Assembly: GCA_022360095.1 (NCBI GenBank)
Contig: JAKSDK010000872.1
Coordinates: forward strand, 1 to 54,261
Direction of reading: 5' to 3'
Length of the DNA stretch: 54,261 nt
Origin: Phycisphaerales bacterium
GTDB lineage: Bacteria; Planctomycetota; Phycisphaerae; UBA1845; UTPLA1
Shown: positions 36,201 to 44,473 of the stretch, piece after piece
Numbering within the stretch: position 1 is the first letter of the stretch
Layout: the number at the start of each line of letters is the position of its first letter
Made by a program: the position numbers and the translations under genes
Notes under the pieces: generated by a model
What the model was told of the DNA's origin: nothing
Databases searched by the model: none
Seen by the model: the letters and a program-made list of their open reading frames with translations, nothing else

Positions 36201-39200
36201 TCGCCGCTCGTTCTCCACCTAGGGTCAAATCCCAATAATACAGACCGGGGGCACTGCTCTTTCGATACACGATGTAGTTGCCGCCAATAACGGCCTGCCA
36301 ATCATGATTGGTTTCTTCTTTCGTTAGCCGAGTGACCTGCGTGCTGCAATCGGGACTGTCGTCCCAAAGCCAGACGTGGTAGTCATCCAGATTGCCGAAG
36401 TCATCGTCGCCGTCCCAAACGACGCGTCCTGCATCCGTGCTGGGATCACCGGTACCACCATTGCGAATCTTGCAAGGGGCGCCATCGACACCGATCTCAT
36501 ATTTTTGAATACTGTCCACAACACGGGTCCAATGGAATGTGCCCGACCACACGTGGCGGCGCATTCCGAAGATAATAAGTCCCGAATCGAAATCACCCAA
36601 CGATCCCAATCCGAACACGGTGTTGAAGCCGTTGGGCACAAAGTTCGTCACACGGATTTCCGATCCCTCACTGATATCGTAGTAAAACAGGTTGTAGATT
36701 CCGTAGGTTAATGACGACGGCGGATTGTTGGATATCGTGTGTTCGTCCCGCGAGAACGCCACGCGATCTCCGTCGATTCCAAGTAGGCGCTCGTCGCGAG
36801 CGCCGGTCGCGATCGGAATCGTCACCCCGCTGCTTACGTCATACGCATAAACGTCGAAACTTCCGATATCGCCGACCATCCAGGCGATGTAGTTCTCACT
36901 CGCACGCGGCGCCAACTGCCTTTGCGGCCCGGTCGCGACCGCGAATTCAACGCCAGCCTCAAGATCGAATGCGAAAATATCCAGGTTTCCGTTGCGACCG
37001 TCCTCCCAGACGATGAGATCCCCATCGACGTCCGGATAGCGCTCGCTACTCATGGACGTGGTCAGTCGAGTATCCGGACACGTACCGCTGACGAGCCCTG
37101 TAATCGTCGTTACGTTAGCGCTCGCATTGCCGAGACGGGCGTCGGAATTCACCGTAATCGTCCGCTCGATGAATCCTTCCAGGCCGTCCGTATTGATCGC
37201 CGCTGTAAAGGTCGTGCTCGTTCCCGGCTGCAACACATACGGTAGACTGATACCCATAGGGTGCATGTCGGTGTGCGAGAACTCGATGCCGTCCGCCGGA
37301 ATCGTCAGCGGCGCCGTTCCGAGGTTGCGGACCTGAATCACGCAATCGACGCGCTGACCCGGGGACCTTACGCCGAAGTTCTTTTCACGAGGCAATGTCA
37401 AGAACCACGCCGCCGGACCCACGTCGAACAACGGATAGTCCTCGATCACCTGCACGACCTCGCCGGGACCGTAGGTCACCTTGACATCCGTCGTGACCGT
37501 ACCGGTGAAGTTCACGGGAATCTGGGAAATGTAGAAGTCGTCATTGTCCGACGGCGGTGCCGCGCTGCAATTGGCCGGCAAGCTGGGATACTGCTCATCC
37601 CGATCACCCAACTCGATCTCCGCAACATCGCAGACCTCGACTTTCACCTCGGTCGCGACTGCCGTCCCGCAGTTCTTGACGTGAATCTTGTATCGAATCG
37701 AATCCTCACCGCTTTCCAACGCACCGTTACCATCGCCGTCTTCCGAGTCGTCGAACTCGACGTGGTCGACCATGAAGACGGGACCCGCCCCCGGCTCACG
37801 ATACTCGACATCGATCGTCTCGAACTCAATGAACTGCACACCCGCCGACTCATATCGTATCTCTAACACGAACTCAGCGGTTCCAACGAACCCGGGAAAG
37901 GGATCAAAGTCAAAGTCGCCCTCCCCCGTCGAGGTGCTGCCCCCCGCGAATGTTCCGAATGAGACGCGACTATCCGTAATGTCCACTCCGGGTGTCTCAG
38001 TAACGAGAATGGCCCGCACGAATTCAAAAGCCAATGCGTTCTCATTTCGAAGACTTATCTGCAAACTACAGGACTCGCCGCTCTCCATGACGCCGTCACC
38101 ATCCGCGTCGGCCGCGTCATCTTCCGCGGTGATTGAAACCACACTGAAGTTATCCTGTTCGATTGGATGTTGAACTCTCACCGTACCCGGGCTGTAGGCC
38201 ATCGACGAGTTCAGGCCATCGTCAATCGTCGCCACAATGTAATAGGTCCCATTGCCAACACCGCTCGTGTCCCATGCGAAGGAGTCCCCCTCCAGTCCTT
38301 GGTCATTCTCAAACAAGTCGTCGGTAATCAACGGTTCATCGCCGGAATACTCGGTATCGGTATCGTACCTGAGCTCGATCGTCGCGTTACTGTCCGGGTC
38401 CGAATCGCACCATCGGATGAGATACAACTCATCCGCGCGCTCATTCGGCGCCACGGGGGCGACGATCTCGATCGTTGGCGGGACATTCGTTGCCGGGTTC
38501 ACTTCCTCCAGACTGAACTCATTCAAGAGGATCTTCGTCTTCGAGGAAGCCCACTGGAATCCCAGTCCGAACATCTGGGCGAACACATCGGATTCCGATT
38601 GAATGGACAAGTAGTACTGTGTGCCAGTCCTTAATTGAATTGTGTCGGCCAACCCGTGGGTTTGCTCAAAAGTCGCGGCGGGATCGGCGAACGACTCCAG
38701 GAAATCCGCGATGGTGTCGATTGTACTGAGAACATCAACGGCCCAATCAGGCACGAGAAAAAAGCGACCTGCGATTTCCAGCAGCACGTCAATCAGTACG
38801 GAAGTTAGGAGATCTCCATACTCAGGCACCTCATCATGGTAGGAGAGTGCGTGAGAGTAAATCACCGTTTCGGGTCCGGAATCGACGGCGATAATCTGAA
38901 CCCTGTTGGCGACGACGTATCCCGCCCGTGAGTAGCCCAGAAAGAGGATGCTGGAGATCGTCGAGACCTGCTGCTCGATGTCGAGCTCGATTCCCGCCCG
39001 GTATGCCCCGTCGTTCTCGACCGAAAACGGAATCCGAAAGTGGTTGTAGCAGCTCTGCGAAGTCGTACCGATCAAATCGGCATATGCAATCGCAAACGTA
39101 TGATGCTCGAGCGGCTCGCCGGACATCCATGTGCCATCACCATTGCCTCTATCCAATATGATCCCATTTCCCCGTGCAGTGTTTGGATTTCCTGCGGTGC

Positions 39201-39345
39201 CGGGATACTCCGTGACGCGAGTTACTTGCCAGGTCGCCCCGTCCGGGAAAGGTGGAATCGACACTGGACCGATCGTTTGAGCAGGCAATTCAGATGAGAA
39301 TGCGAGAAGTACAGCAGCAATCAGAATTCGATAGCCCAAAGTCAT
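33247..39345 (-). CDS. Giant secreted propeller/Ig/MopE-repeat protein with C-terminal anchor
   Basis: 2032 residues; GGAGGTGA precedes the ATG. A signal peptide runs to about ELPAQ. The first 750 residues are beta domains with several D-x-D-x-D-G loops. A TolB-like propeller lies at about 755-1115 (YPDVDGDLIVWEDGRNG and similar), a Big_5-type Ig at about 1305-1400, and three Ig-like domains at about 1518-1785 (YQWQ...YRC). Three MopE-type metal-binding repeats start near 1797, 1863 and 1938 (WYRDADGDGFGDP, CDGxDNxC). The protein ends with Cys residues, a hydrophobic helix and HRLRRRR, the layout of a CTERM sorting signal. It is probably calcium-stabilised and surface-attached. It is divergent from the ECF/WD40-kinase pair; its 3' end faces that of the NHL gene. 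Confidence 0.88.
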   Translation of the reverse strand: MTLGYRILIAAVLLAFSSELPAQTIGPVSIPPFPDGATWQVTRVTEYPGTAGNPNTARGNGIILDRGNGDGTWMSGEPLEHHTFAIAYADLIGTTSQSCYNHFRIPFSVENDGAYRAGIELDIEQQVSTISSILFLGYSRAGYVVANRVQIIAVDSGPETVIYSHALSYHDEVPEYGDLLTSVLIDVLLEIAGRFFLVPDWAVDVLSTIDTIADFLESFADPAATFEQTHGLADTIQLRTGTQYYLSIQSESDVFAQMFGLGFQWASSKTKILLNEFSLEEVNPATNVPPTIEIVAPVAPNERADELYLIRWCDSDPDSNATIELRYDTDTEYSGDEPLITDDLFENDQGLEGDSFAWDTSGVGNGTYYIVATIDDGLNSSMAYSPGTVRVQHPIEQDNFSVVSITAEDDAADADGDGVMESGESCSLQISLRNENALAFEFVRAILVTETPGVDITDSRVSFGTFAGGSTSTGEGDFDFDPFPGFVGTAEFVLEIRYESAGVQFIEFETIDVEYREPGAGPVFMVDHVEFDDSEDGDGNGALESGEDSIRYKIHVKNCGTAVATEVKVEVCDVAEIELGDRDEQYPSLPANCSAAPPSDNDDFYISQIPVNFTGTVTTDVKVTYGPGEVVQVIEDYPLFDVGPAAWFLTLPREKNFGVRSPGQRVDCVIQVRNLGTAPLTIPADGIEFSHTDMHPMGISLPYVLQPGTSTTFTAAINTDGLEGFIERTITVNSDARLGNASANVTTITGLVSGTCPDTRLTTSMSSERYPDVDGDLIVWEDGRNGNLDIFAFDLEAGVEFAVATGPQRQLAPRASENYIAWMVGDIGSFDVYAYDVSSGVTIPIATGARDERLLGIDGDRVAFSRDEHTISNNPPSSLTYGIYNLFYYDISEGSEIRVTNFVPNGFNTVFGLGSLGDFDSGLIIFGMRRHVWSGTFHWTRVVDSIQKYEIGVDGAPCKIRNGGTGDPSTDAGRVVWDGDDDFGNLDDYHVWLWDDSPDCSTQVTRLTKEETNHDWQAVIGGNYIVYRKSSAPGLYYWDLTLGGERAATTSPSVDPYSWRINGSLLVWADNRDGSWDIYYKYLDAADVAVTPSDIQPSIEAPGDGEPFDVDVTVNNIGCRDRSGNVTVQLFDGDPDQGGAQIGGDQVISGGIVAESGREVTFPGVSFVGDGEKLLCVRLIAPDDPPGNNKACRTLQVWDGDTLPPVISNVTVTEHNGDGDGLIEDDEQVKIAWNAADDSGVASALCTVHGTEYEAQGMYEVIVGPFLPGECQFMVMVTDGDDSPESAEHEGAFQVVIHAPVVELPVSPECGATDVSLSPTIEATFNTSLDPVTVNESTVIFEDSSQVAVAGSLNYDDASTTIEFALSEELRNSETYTLTLKSGPDGIKDENGNELENDFVCSFSTEADTTSPAAILSSPAQGAEVDGVVAIEGTAWDANFTSYRIEQGIGCNPGEWINLTGDVTSPVLGDELATWNTANLAEGVYTIRLTVIDAPPASNSSEARVCVTVIRCASASITSEPKHVSVCPADVAIFDVDAIGDGLTYQWQFGGGTGFVDMVNGGDVSGATTSTLTIADTEIAYVGSYRCIVAGDCGAAVTSAAVSLNLKAPPSIIDAPTDLMICPGLTANIDLAAEGERLSYQWQFNGGGGFVDLVNGDNISGATTSMIEIDDASTGDAGAYRCVVTGECGFTSTSASASLVIQAAPAITSQPTDALHCPGDTATFSVGVLGAGLTYQWQIGDVSGFMDLTDGGRIAGATTPTLEISNVTEADGGTYRCRVSGDCGNVNSNPVAHIVNVIVPWYLDSDGDGFGDPAVSIVDCSQPAGYVGNDEDCDDRDPEVNPDAQEICDGLDNDCNRQQDEGGPQWYRDADGDGFGDPDDSLQQCDQPDGYVENDMDCNDACSECSPNGVEVSDGLDNDCNRVVDDVPPSPPSPRGNLWYRDADGDGFGDPSDQSDADEPPAGYVGDGTDCDDTNPAVNPDATETCDGIDNNCDGRVDPFPQCCEVELCGICLVQTGLLALGFCGHRLRRRR

Positions 39346-39797
39346 GATTCACCTCCGATGATCTTGTTCGTGTTGCCCTTTCGGAGCATGTAATTCGGTC
39401 GGCCGTGAAAAAATGCCGTGTCTCGGAATTGACGGTCGGAACTGGACCCAACGATCGGGACACTCGGTGCGCTTCCAAACGTTTTTTCAGTCTCGACGAA
39501 TACGCAACTGTGACTCTCCACCTTCGACGTAAAGACCTCGGATGGGACTGTGAGCCAACCCTTCTCGAATCATGACTCGTCCCGTCCGGGTCCCATTTCT
39601 CTCCCCATAAACACGTGCGTACTCCACACGGACCGACCGCGAAAAAATTGATGTTTCTTTAAGAGGCGATGGGATGACGTGAAGCCAAGTTCGCAACCCT
39701 AGTAGCGACAACCCTTTGAGTCGTCACGTCGAAGCAACCTTCGTGGCGGTTATCATGGGTTGTTGTTGAAGTCGAACGAAAAATTGGGGAGTAAGAC
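39346..39797. promoter_or_regulatory. Divergent intergenic region with repeated A-tract motif
   Basis: 452 bases between the giant gene (minus) and the ECF gene (plus). Two similar sites lie in the same orientation: TCGGTCGGCCGTGAAAAAAT from 39395 and CGGACCGACCGCGAAAAAAT from 39629. They share the pattern CGG-C-G-CCG-GAAAAAAT. A related site is found upstream of the beta-helix gene near 48610. They may be promoter or operator elements. A GGGGAG ribosome site lies 7-12 bases before the ATG at 39798. No gene is seen in this stretch. Confidence 0.45.
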
Positions 39798-40382
39798 ATG
39801 TCCGCGTCATTAGAAGGCACGATCACCCGCCTTCTTCGGGCTGCGAGCGACGGTGACAAGGTCGCTCAAGAAGAACTGTGGAAACTGGTTGCCGACGAGC
39901 TCAGGAAGATCGCTCGGCAGCACTTGGGCGACGAAAAGCCCGGTCACCTGCTTCAGACGACCGCGCTGTTAAATGAGGCATACGACAAGCTGAGACGTGG
40001 CGAATTCAAGAATCGCAGACATTTTTTCGGCGCCGCCGCAAATGCCATGCGGCAGATTCTCGTGGATTACGCACGTAAGAGTAGAGCGGCCAAGCGAGGC
40101 GGCGATCGACAGCGCGTCGAACTATTCGATGGGTTGGTGGCCTTCGAACGGGACCTCGACGAAGTGTTGGCCGTAAACGACGCATTGGGTCAACTCCGCG
40201 ACGAGGATCCGGCCGCAGAGGAGGTTGTCCTGTTGCTCTACTACACCGGAATGACACGTCGAGAGTGCGCTGAGATTCTGGAGATCGATGTCGAAGAAGT
40301 CGACCGGCGCTGGGCGCTCGCACGCGCGTATCTGGGACGGATTCTGGCCTCGAGCGTCCAGAGAGCTGATGAAAATCCATGA
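39798..40382 (+). CDS. ECF sigma factor (TIGR02999-like) lacking acidic patch
   Basis: 194 residues with GGGGAG upstream. Region 2 holds GHLLQTTALLNEAYDKLRRG (50-69) and AMRQILVDYARKSRAAKRGG; region 4 holds MTRRECAEILEIDVEEVDRRWALARAY. As in the ECF at 27935, Thr residues (T54, T55) sit where acidic residues are usual. Its stop codon overlaps the kinase start as ATGA, so translation is coupled. It probably works with that kinase. The divergent giant gene at 33247-39345 is the nearest candidate target. Confidence 0.9.
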   Translation: MSASLEGTITRLLRAASDGDKVAQEELWKLVADELRKIARQHLGDEKPGHLLQTTALLNEAYDKLRRGEFKNRRHFFGAAANAMRQILVDYARKSRAAKRGGDRQRVELFDGLVAFERDLDEVLAVNDALGQLRDEDPAAEEVVLLLYYTGMTRRECAEILEIDVEEVDRRWALARAYLGRILASSVQRADENP

Positions 40383-43300
40383 CTCCCACCCGAAATCGAT
40401 GGCAGAGCGTCGGGGCGATCTTCTATGAAGCCCTAGCGATGAGTCCCGCGGACCGCGTCAAATTGCTTGCCGACCGATGCGGTGACAACGGAGCGCTGCG
40501 AACCGAAGTCGAGTCGCTGCTTCAATCCCATGACCGACTAAGCGACAGCTTCATGCAGATAGACGGCCACGGGGGTTGGCGGGAATCATCTCCGACCGCC
40601 GACGAATGCGACCAATTCGTCGGCGTGCGTATCGGGCAGTACATTATCCGAACCGTCATCAATCGCGGCGGTATGGGCACCGTCTTCCTTGCGGCTCAAG
40701 AACAACCGCGGCGCGACGTCGCGCTCAAACTCATGAAAAACAGCATCGCGTCGCGTTCCGAACTGAAGCGCTTCGAGTTCGAGTCTCAGATCCTCGCCCG
40801 CCTGAAGCACCCCAACATCGCACAGGTCTATGACGCGGGCACTCATGCCGTAGATGCCGTCACCGGCCGCGGGCTTCCCTACTTCGTCATGGAATACGTC
40901 CCGGGCGCCAAACCGATCACAAAATTCGCCGCCGAGAGTCAACTGAGTATCCCAGCCCGGTTAGAGCTGTACGCCCTGGTATGCGACGCTGTCCATCACG
41001 GCCATCTGCGCGACGTGATTCATCGCGACCTCAAGCCATCGAACATCATTGTGGACAAGGACGGGGTCGTGAAGATCATCGATTTCGGCGTCGCGAAATT
41101 GACCGACGCCGATCCGGCCGGAACAACCATGCACACGGGAAGCGGCGACCTCCTCGGCACGCTTCCCTACATGAGTCCCGAACAGTGCGGCGCGAACCCG
41201 GACGATCTGGACAAGCGCAGCGACGTCTATGCCTTGGGCGTGGTCCTGTACGAACTCCTATGTGGCCGCCTCCCTTACGACGTGAACCAGAAATCCGTCG
41301 TCGAAGTCGCGAAGACAATTCAGGATCAGCCGCCGAGAAAACTCAGTGCCGTGTCTCGCGTTTTGCGCGGCGATGTCGAAACGATCGTCGCCAAGACACT
41401 GGCTAAGGAACAAAAACTGCGATACCAGTCCGCCGAGGAACTCTCGCAGGACCTTCACCGGTACCTAAACAACCGGCCGATACTGGCCCGCCCACCGACG
41501 TCTCTCTACCGACTGAGGAAGTTCGTCCAGCGGAATCCCGGCAAAGTGTCGACGGCGGCAGCGGCGGCCTTCACGATCGCTTTCACGCTGACGCTCTCGA
41601 TCGTCGGGTACATTCGCGAGTCCAGGCGAGCGGAAGTCTTGAGTCGCGAGAAATACGAGAATCAGATCGCGCTGTCGCAGCAGGCGTATCGTCTGAACAA
41701 CTCCCAGCAAATGAAAGACGCGCTCGGCATGTGCGATCCCGCGTTCCGAGACTGGGAATGGCACTACCTCTCGCGATTGGCAGATCAGTCGATTGCGACG
41801 CTACCGGGGCACGATGCGGATGTCCGATCGGTCGACGTCAGCCCGGATGGGGAGCTCATCGCCTCGGGAAGCGGCGACCGGACCATCAGGATCTGGGATT
41901 ACCTGACCGGAGCTTGTCTTAGAACTCTCGATGGCCACACCAATGTCGTAAACTGCGTCCGGTTCAGCCCCGACGGCAATCGAGTCGCTTCGAGCAGTAC
42001 GGATTCGACCGTCAGAATCTGGCGAGTGTCGACCGGCGAGCAGATCGTCTCTTACCGCGGACACGAGCATCGGGTGGATCCCGTCGTGTTCAGTCCCGAC
42101 GGTTCGCTCGTCGCGTCGGCAGATCAACTCGGCAAGATCGAGATCTGGGAAACCGATACAGGCCGGCGCGTGCGATCATTCAACGCGCATCATTTGACCG
42201 TGTCAAAACTCGCGTGGACCGACGACGACGAACACATCATCTCCGCATGTACCGATCTGACGATCCGGACCTGGAGCGTCGCGACGGGCAATTTGATTAA
42301 TGAGATCAAGACAACCGGTGACTCGGTATCTCTCAACGTGATCGAAGGCGCCAAAGGTCGGCTGATCGCCAGCAATGACTTCGGGAACGTCGTCGTGAGG
42401 GATGCCGTCACCGGCGACGTCGTCGTGAATTTCTCCGGACACTCTCAGGTCGTCTGCTCGCTGGCCTCAACGCCAGATCGTAAGATTCTCATCTCCGGAT
42501 CGATGGACCGGACGGTGCGATTATGGTCCCTGGAGTCAGGCAAACCTATCTCCACCCTCAAGGGACATAATGGCGGCGTGCTCTCTTGCGCCGTGAATGA
42601 CAAGGCGGCCACAATCGTCACTGGCGGCGATGACGGCCAAATCAAGATCTGGGATCCGCGCGTCGTCGGCCCCTCAACCAGCCTGTCGGGCCACTACGGC
42701 ACCATCAGCGCCCTCAAATTCAGCCCCGACGGATCAAAGCTCGCTTCTGCCGGCGCCGACCAGACGATCATTATCTGGGACGCCACAAGCACGGCCATGC
42801 TTCAGTCGCTCAATAGCAACGCCGGCATTTACTCGCTTGCCTGGGGACCGGATTCGCGAGTCCTTGCCGTCGGGGACGGCCGGGGCGTGGTCCGAGTCTG
42901 GGACACCGAGACCGCTGACGTGTTGTTTGCGTGCCCCGGCAAGCGCAACACGATTCGATCCGTCACCTTCCGGCCGACGCATCGCAATCAGCTTGCACTG
43001 GCGGATCGCGACGGCCGAATCGAAGTCTGGGATCTCGAGACGGAAACGATTCTTTTCGGCATAACTGACAAGTCGGGTGACTTGAGGGCGCTTGCGTACA
43101 GTGTTGACGGCGCCACGCTCGCCAGTGCCCGGGGTCGTTCCGTCTTCTTTCACGACGCGCGGACCGGCGAACTCGTCGGTGAACCATGGCTGCTCGCTCG
43201 AAAGGTCACCACACTGACCTATGGCAATCACGGGCGACGCCTCTTCGTTGCATGCGAGGATAAGACGATCAAGACTTGGGATGTCGTTGCGAAACGTCCC

Positions 43301-44173
43301 ATCGAGCCGGAATTCGTTGGACATATTGGAAAAGTGGTTGGGATCGACCAGACACGAGACGGCAAACGGCTGATTTCATGCGCTGAAGATGGGACGGTCA
43401 GACTTTGGGATATCGCCATTGGTCGGGGATTGCTGACGCTACCGACGTCGGAATTGGCTAACGCGTGCGTTGCAGCCAATCCAAACCGTATGCAGATCGC
43501 CGCTGCCGGACAAACGGGCGAGATGGAAATATGGGAGGCCGATCCACCGATCGGTGGCGAGCTCGATGAACGAAATCGGGTGCTCACAGCGCGCGCCATC
43601 GTCGTGGCGAGGCTGGAATCACTCAGTCTGGCGGCCGATGTCGCAGAGAGCATTCGCCGGGACGTCACACTAGCACCAGCGCTGCGCGATACCGCGTTGG
43701 ATGCCTTGGAACGGCGGCGCGACAACGTCAAACGATTGGAGCACATGGCGTGGAAAAAGGTCGAAGCCCCCACTGATGACCCCGACAAGTGCCTACGAGC
43801 GATTCAGTTTGCCCGGGCCGCTTTGGATTCCTGTGACACCTCGAACGTCGTCGTGCTTCATACGCTCGGGGTCGCCCAATTCCGCGCTGCCATGCTCGGC
43901 GTGGGCACGTTCGACGATGCCCTCAAAACGCTTGAGGAGACGACACGACTTCGAGGACATCCGCAAGATCTGGCGTTCTTGGCGATGACGCTCTATCAGC
44001 TTGATCGACACGCCCAGGCCCGCGCACGGTTTAAGGAGGTCGATTTGTTGATGACCATGGACGAACATAGGAACGAAACGCATTTCAAGCGATTTCAGAA
44101 TGAGGCAAGGCAAATGATCTTCCCCGGAAAAGCCAAATCGGTCGTGCATACGATGGACAAATCCCCGGGATGA
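40379..44173 (+). CDS. Ser/Thr kinase with TM segment and fourteen WD40 repeats
   Basis: 1264 residues. An N-terminal helical module (RWQSVGAIFYEAL...VESLLQSHDR) matches the one in the 25153 kinase. The kinase domain is at about 87-365: RGGMGTV loop, K117, HRDLKPSN at 215-222, DFG at 235-237, MSPEQ. TM is at about 390-411. The linker contains DWEWHYLSR, frequent in planctomycete WD40 kinases. Fourteen WD40-type blades can be counted from about 472 to 1050 (IRIWD, VRIWR, IEIWE, IRTWS, VVRDA, VRLWS, IKIWD, IIIWD, VRVWD, IEVWD, VFFHD, IKTWD, VRLWD, MEIWE), enough for two seven-bladed propellers. A TPR-like helical tail follows. The sensor part is predicted to be extracytoplasmic. It is coupled to the ECF gene by a 4-base overlap. 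Confidence 0.93.
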   Translation: MTPTRNRWQSVGAIFYEALAMSPADRVKLLADRCGDNGALRTEVESLLQSHDRLSDSFMQIDGHGGWRESSPTADECDQFVGVRIGQYIIRTVINRGGMGTVFLAAQEQPRRDVALKLMKNSIASRSELKRFEFESQILARLKHPNIAQVYDAGTHAVDAVTGRGLPYFVMEYVPGAKPITKFAAESQLSIPARLELYALVCDAVHHGHLRDVIHRDLKPSNIIVDKDGVVKIIDFGVAKLTDADPAGTTMHTGSGDLLGTLPYMSPEQCGANPDDLDKRSDVYALGVVLYELLCGRLPYDVNQKSVVEVAKTIQDQPPRKLSAVSRVLRGDVETIVAKTLAKEQKLRYQSAEELSQDLHRYLNNRPILARPPTSLYRLRKFVQRNPGKVSTAAAAAFTIAFTLTLSIVGYIRESRRAEVLSREKYENQIALSQQAYRLNNSQQMKDALGMCDPAFRDWEWHYLSRLADQSIATLPGHDADVRSVDVSPDGELIASGSGDRTIRIWDYLTGACLRTLDGHTNVVNCVRFSPDGNRVASSSTDSTVRIWRVSTGEQIVSYRGHEHRVDPVVFSPDGSLVASADQLGKIEIWETDTGRRVRSFNAHHLTVSKLAWTDDDEHIISACTDLTIRTWSVATGNLINEIKTTGDSVSLNVIEGAKGRLIASNDFGNVVVRDAVTGDVVVNFSGHSQVVCSLASTPDRKILISGSMDRTVRLWSLESGKPISTLKGHNGGVLSCAVNDKAATIVTGGDDGQIKIWDPRVVGPSTSLSGHYGTISALKFSPDGSKLASAGADQTIIIWDATSTAMLQSLNSNAGIYSLAWGPDSRVLAVGDGRGVVRVWDTETADVLFACPGKRNTIRSVTFRPTHRNQLALADRDGRIEVWDLETETILFGITDKSGDLRALAYSVDGATLASARGRSVFFHDARTGELVGEPWLLARKVTTLTYGNHGRRLFVACEDKTIKTWDVVAKRPIEPEFVGHIGKVVGIDQTRDGKRLISCAEDGTVRLWDIAIGRGLLTLPTSELANACVAANPNRMQIAAAGQTGEMEIWEADPPIGGELDERNRVLTARAIVVARLESLSLAADVAESIRRDVTLAPALRDTALDALERRRDNVKRLEHMAWKKVEAPTDDPDKCLRAIQFARAALDSCDTSNVVVLHTLGVAQFRAAMLGVGTFDDALKTLEETTRLRGHPQDLAFLAMTLYQLDRHAQARARFKEVDLLMTMDEHRNETHFKRFQNEARQMIFPGKAKSVVHTMDKSPG

Positions 44174-44473
44174 CCCCGACGACTTCTTTTTCGCCATATC
44201 AAATACTAACTTCTTAAGCTCCTTCATCTGAGCTCTCATTGCTGATAGCTCATTAGCATTATTCTCTTCTTCGACAATTCTTTTGCTGTCGAGCGGCCGT
44301 TTAAATTGCAGGCAATTACCGACTGACCGCGAGCGTGTACACGGATGTGCGGGTGAACCCCGCCGACCAACAAGACAAATTCGGGACCAAAAAGTGTGCC
44401 GAAACGTGCAATCATTAATCGCCTGAGTCCGTTACCGGTTCGTCGCTTGCAATTAGTAAAGTGAGCGGTACCG
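44174..44473. other. 300-bp convergent intergenic region, possible gene remnant
   Basis: No intact gene. The first 110 bases are clearly more A+T-rich than the surroundings. On the minus strand one frame here reads RIVEEENNANELSAMRAQMKELKKLV, a coiled-coil-like sequence (about 44195-44283), running without its own stop into the antisense of the kinase. It could be a remnant of the end of a lost gene. An overlapping 89-codon frame (44236-44505) lacks a ribosome site and recognisable features. Confidence 0.35.
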
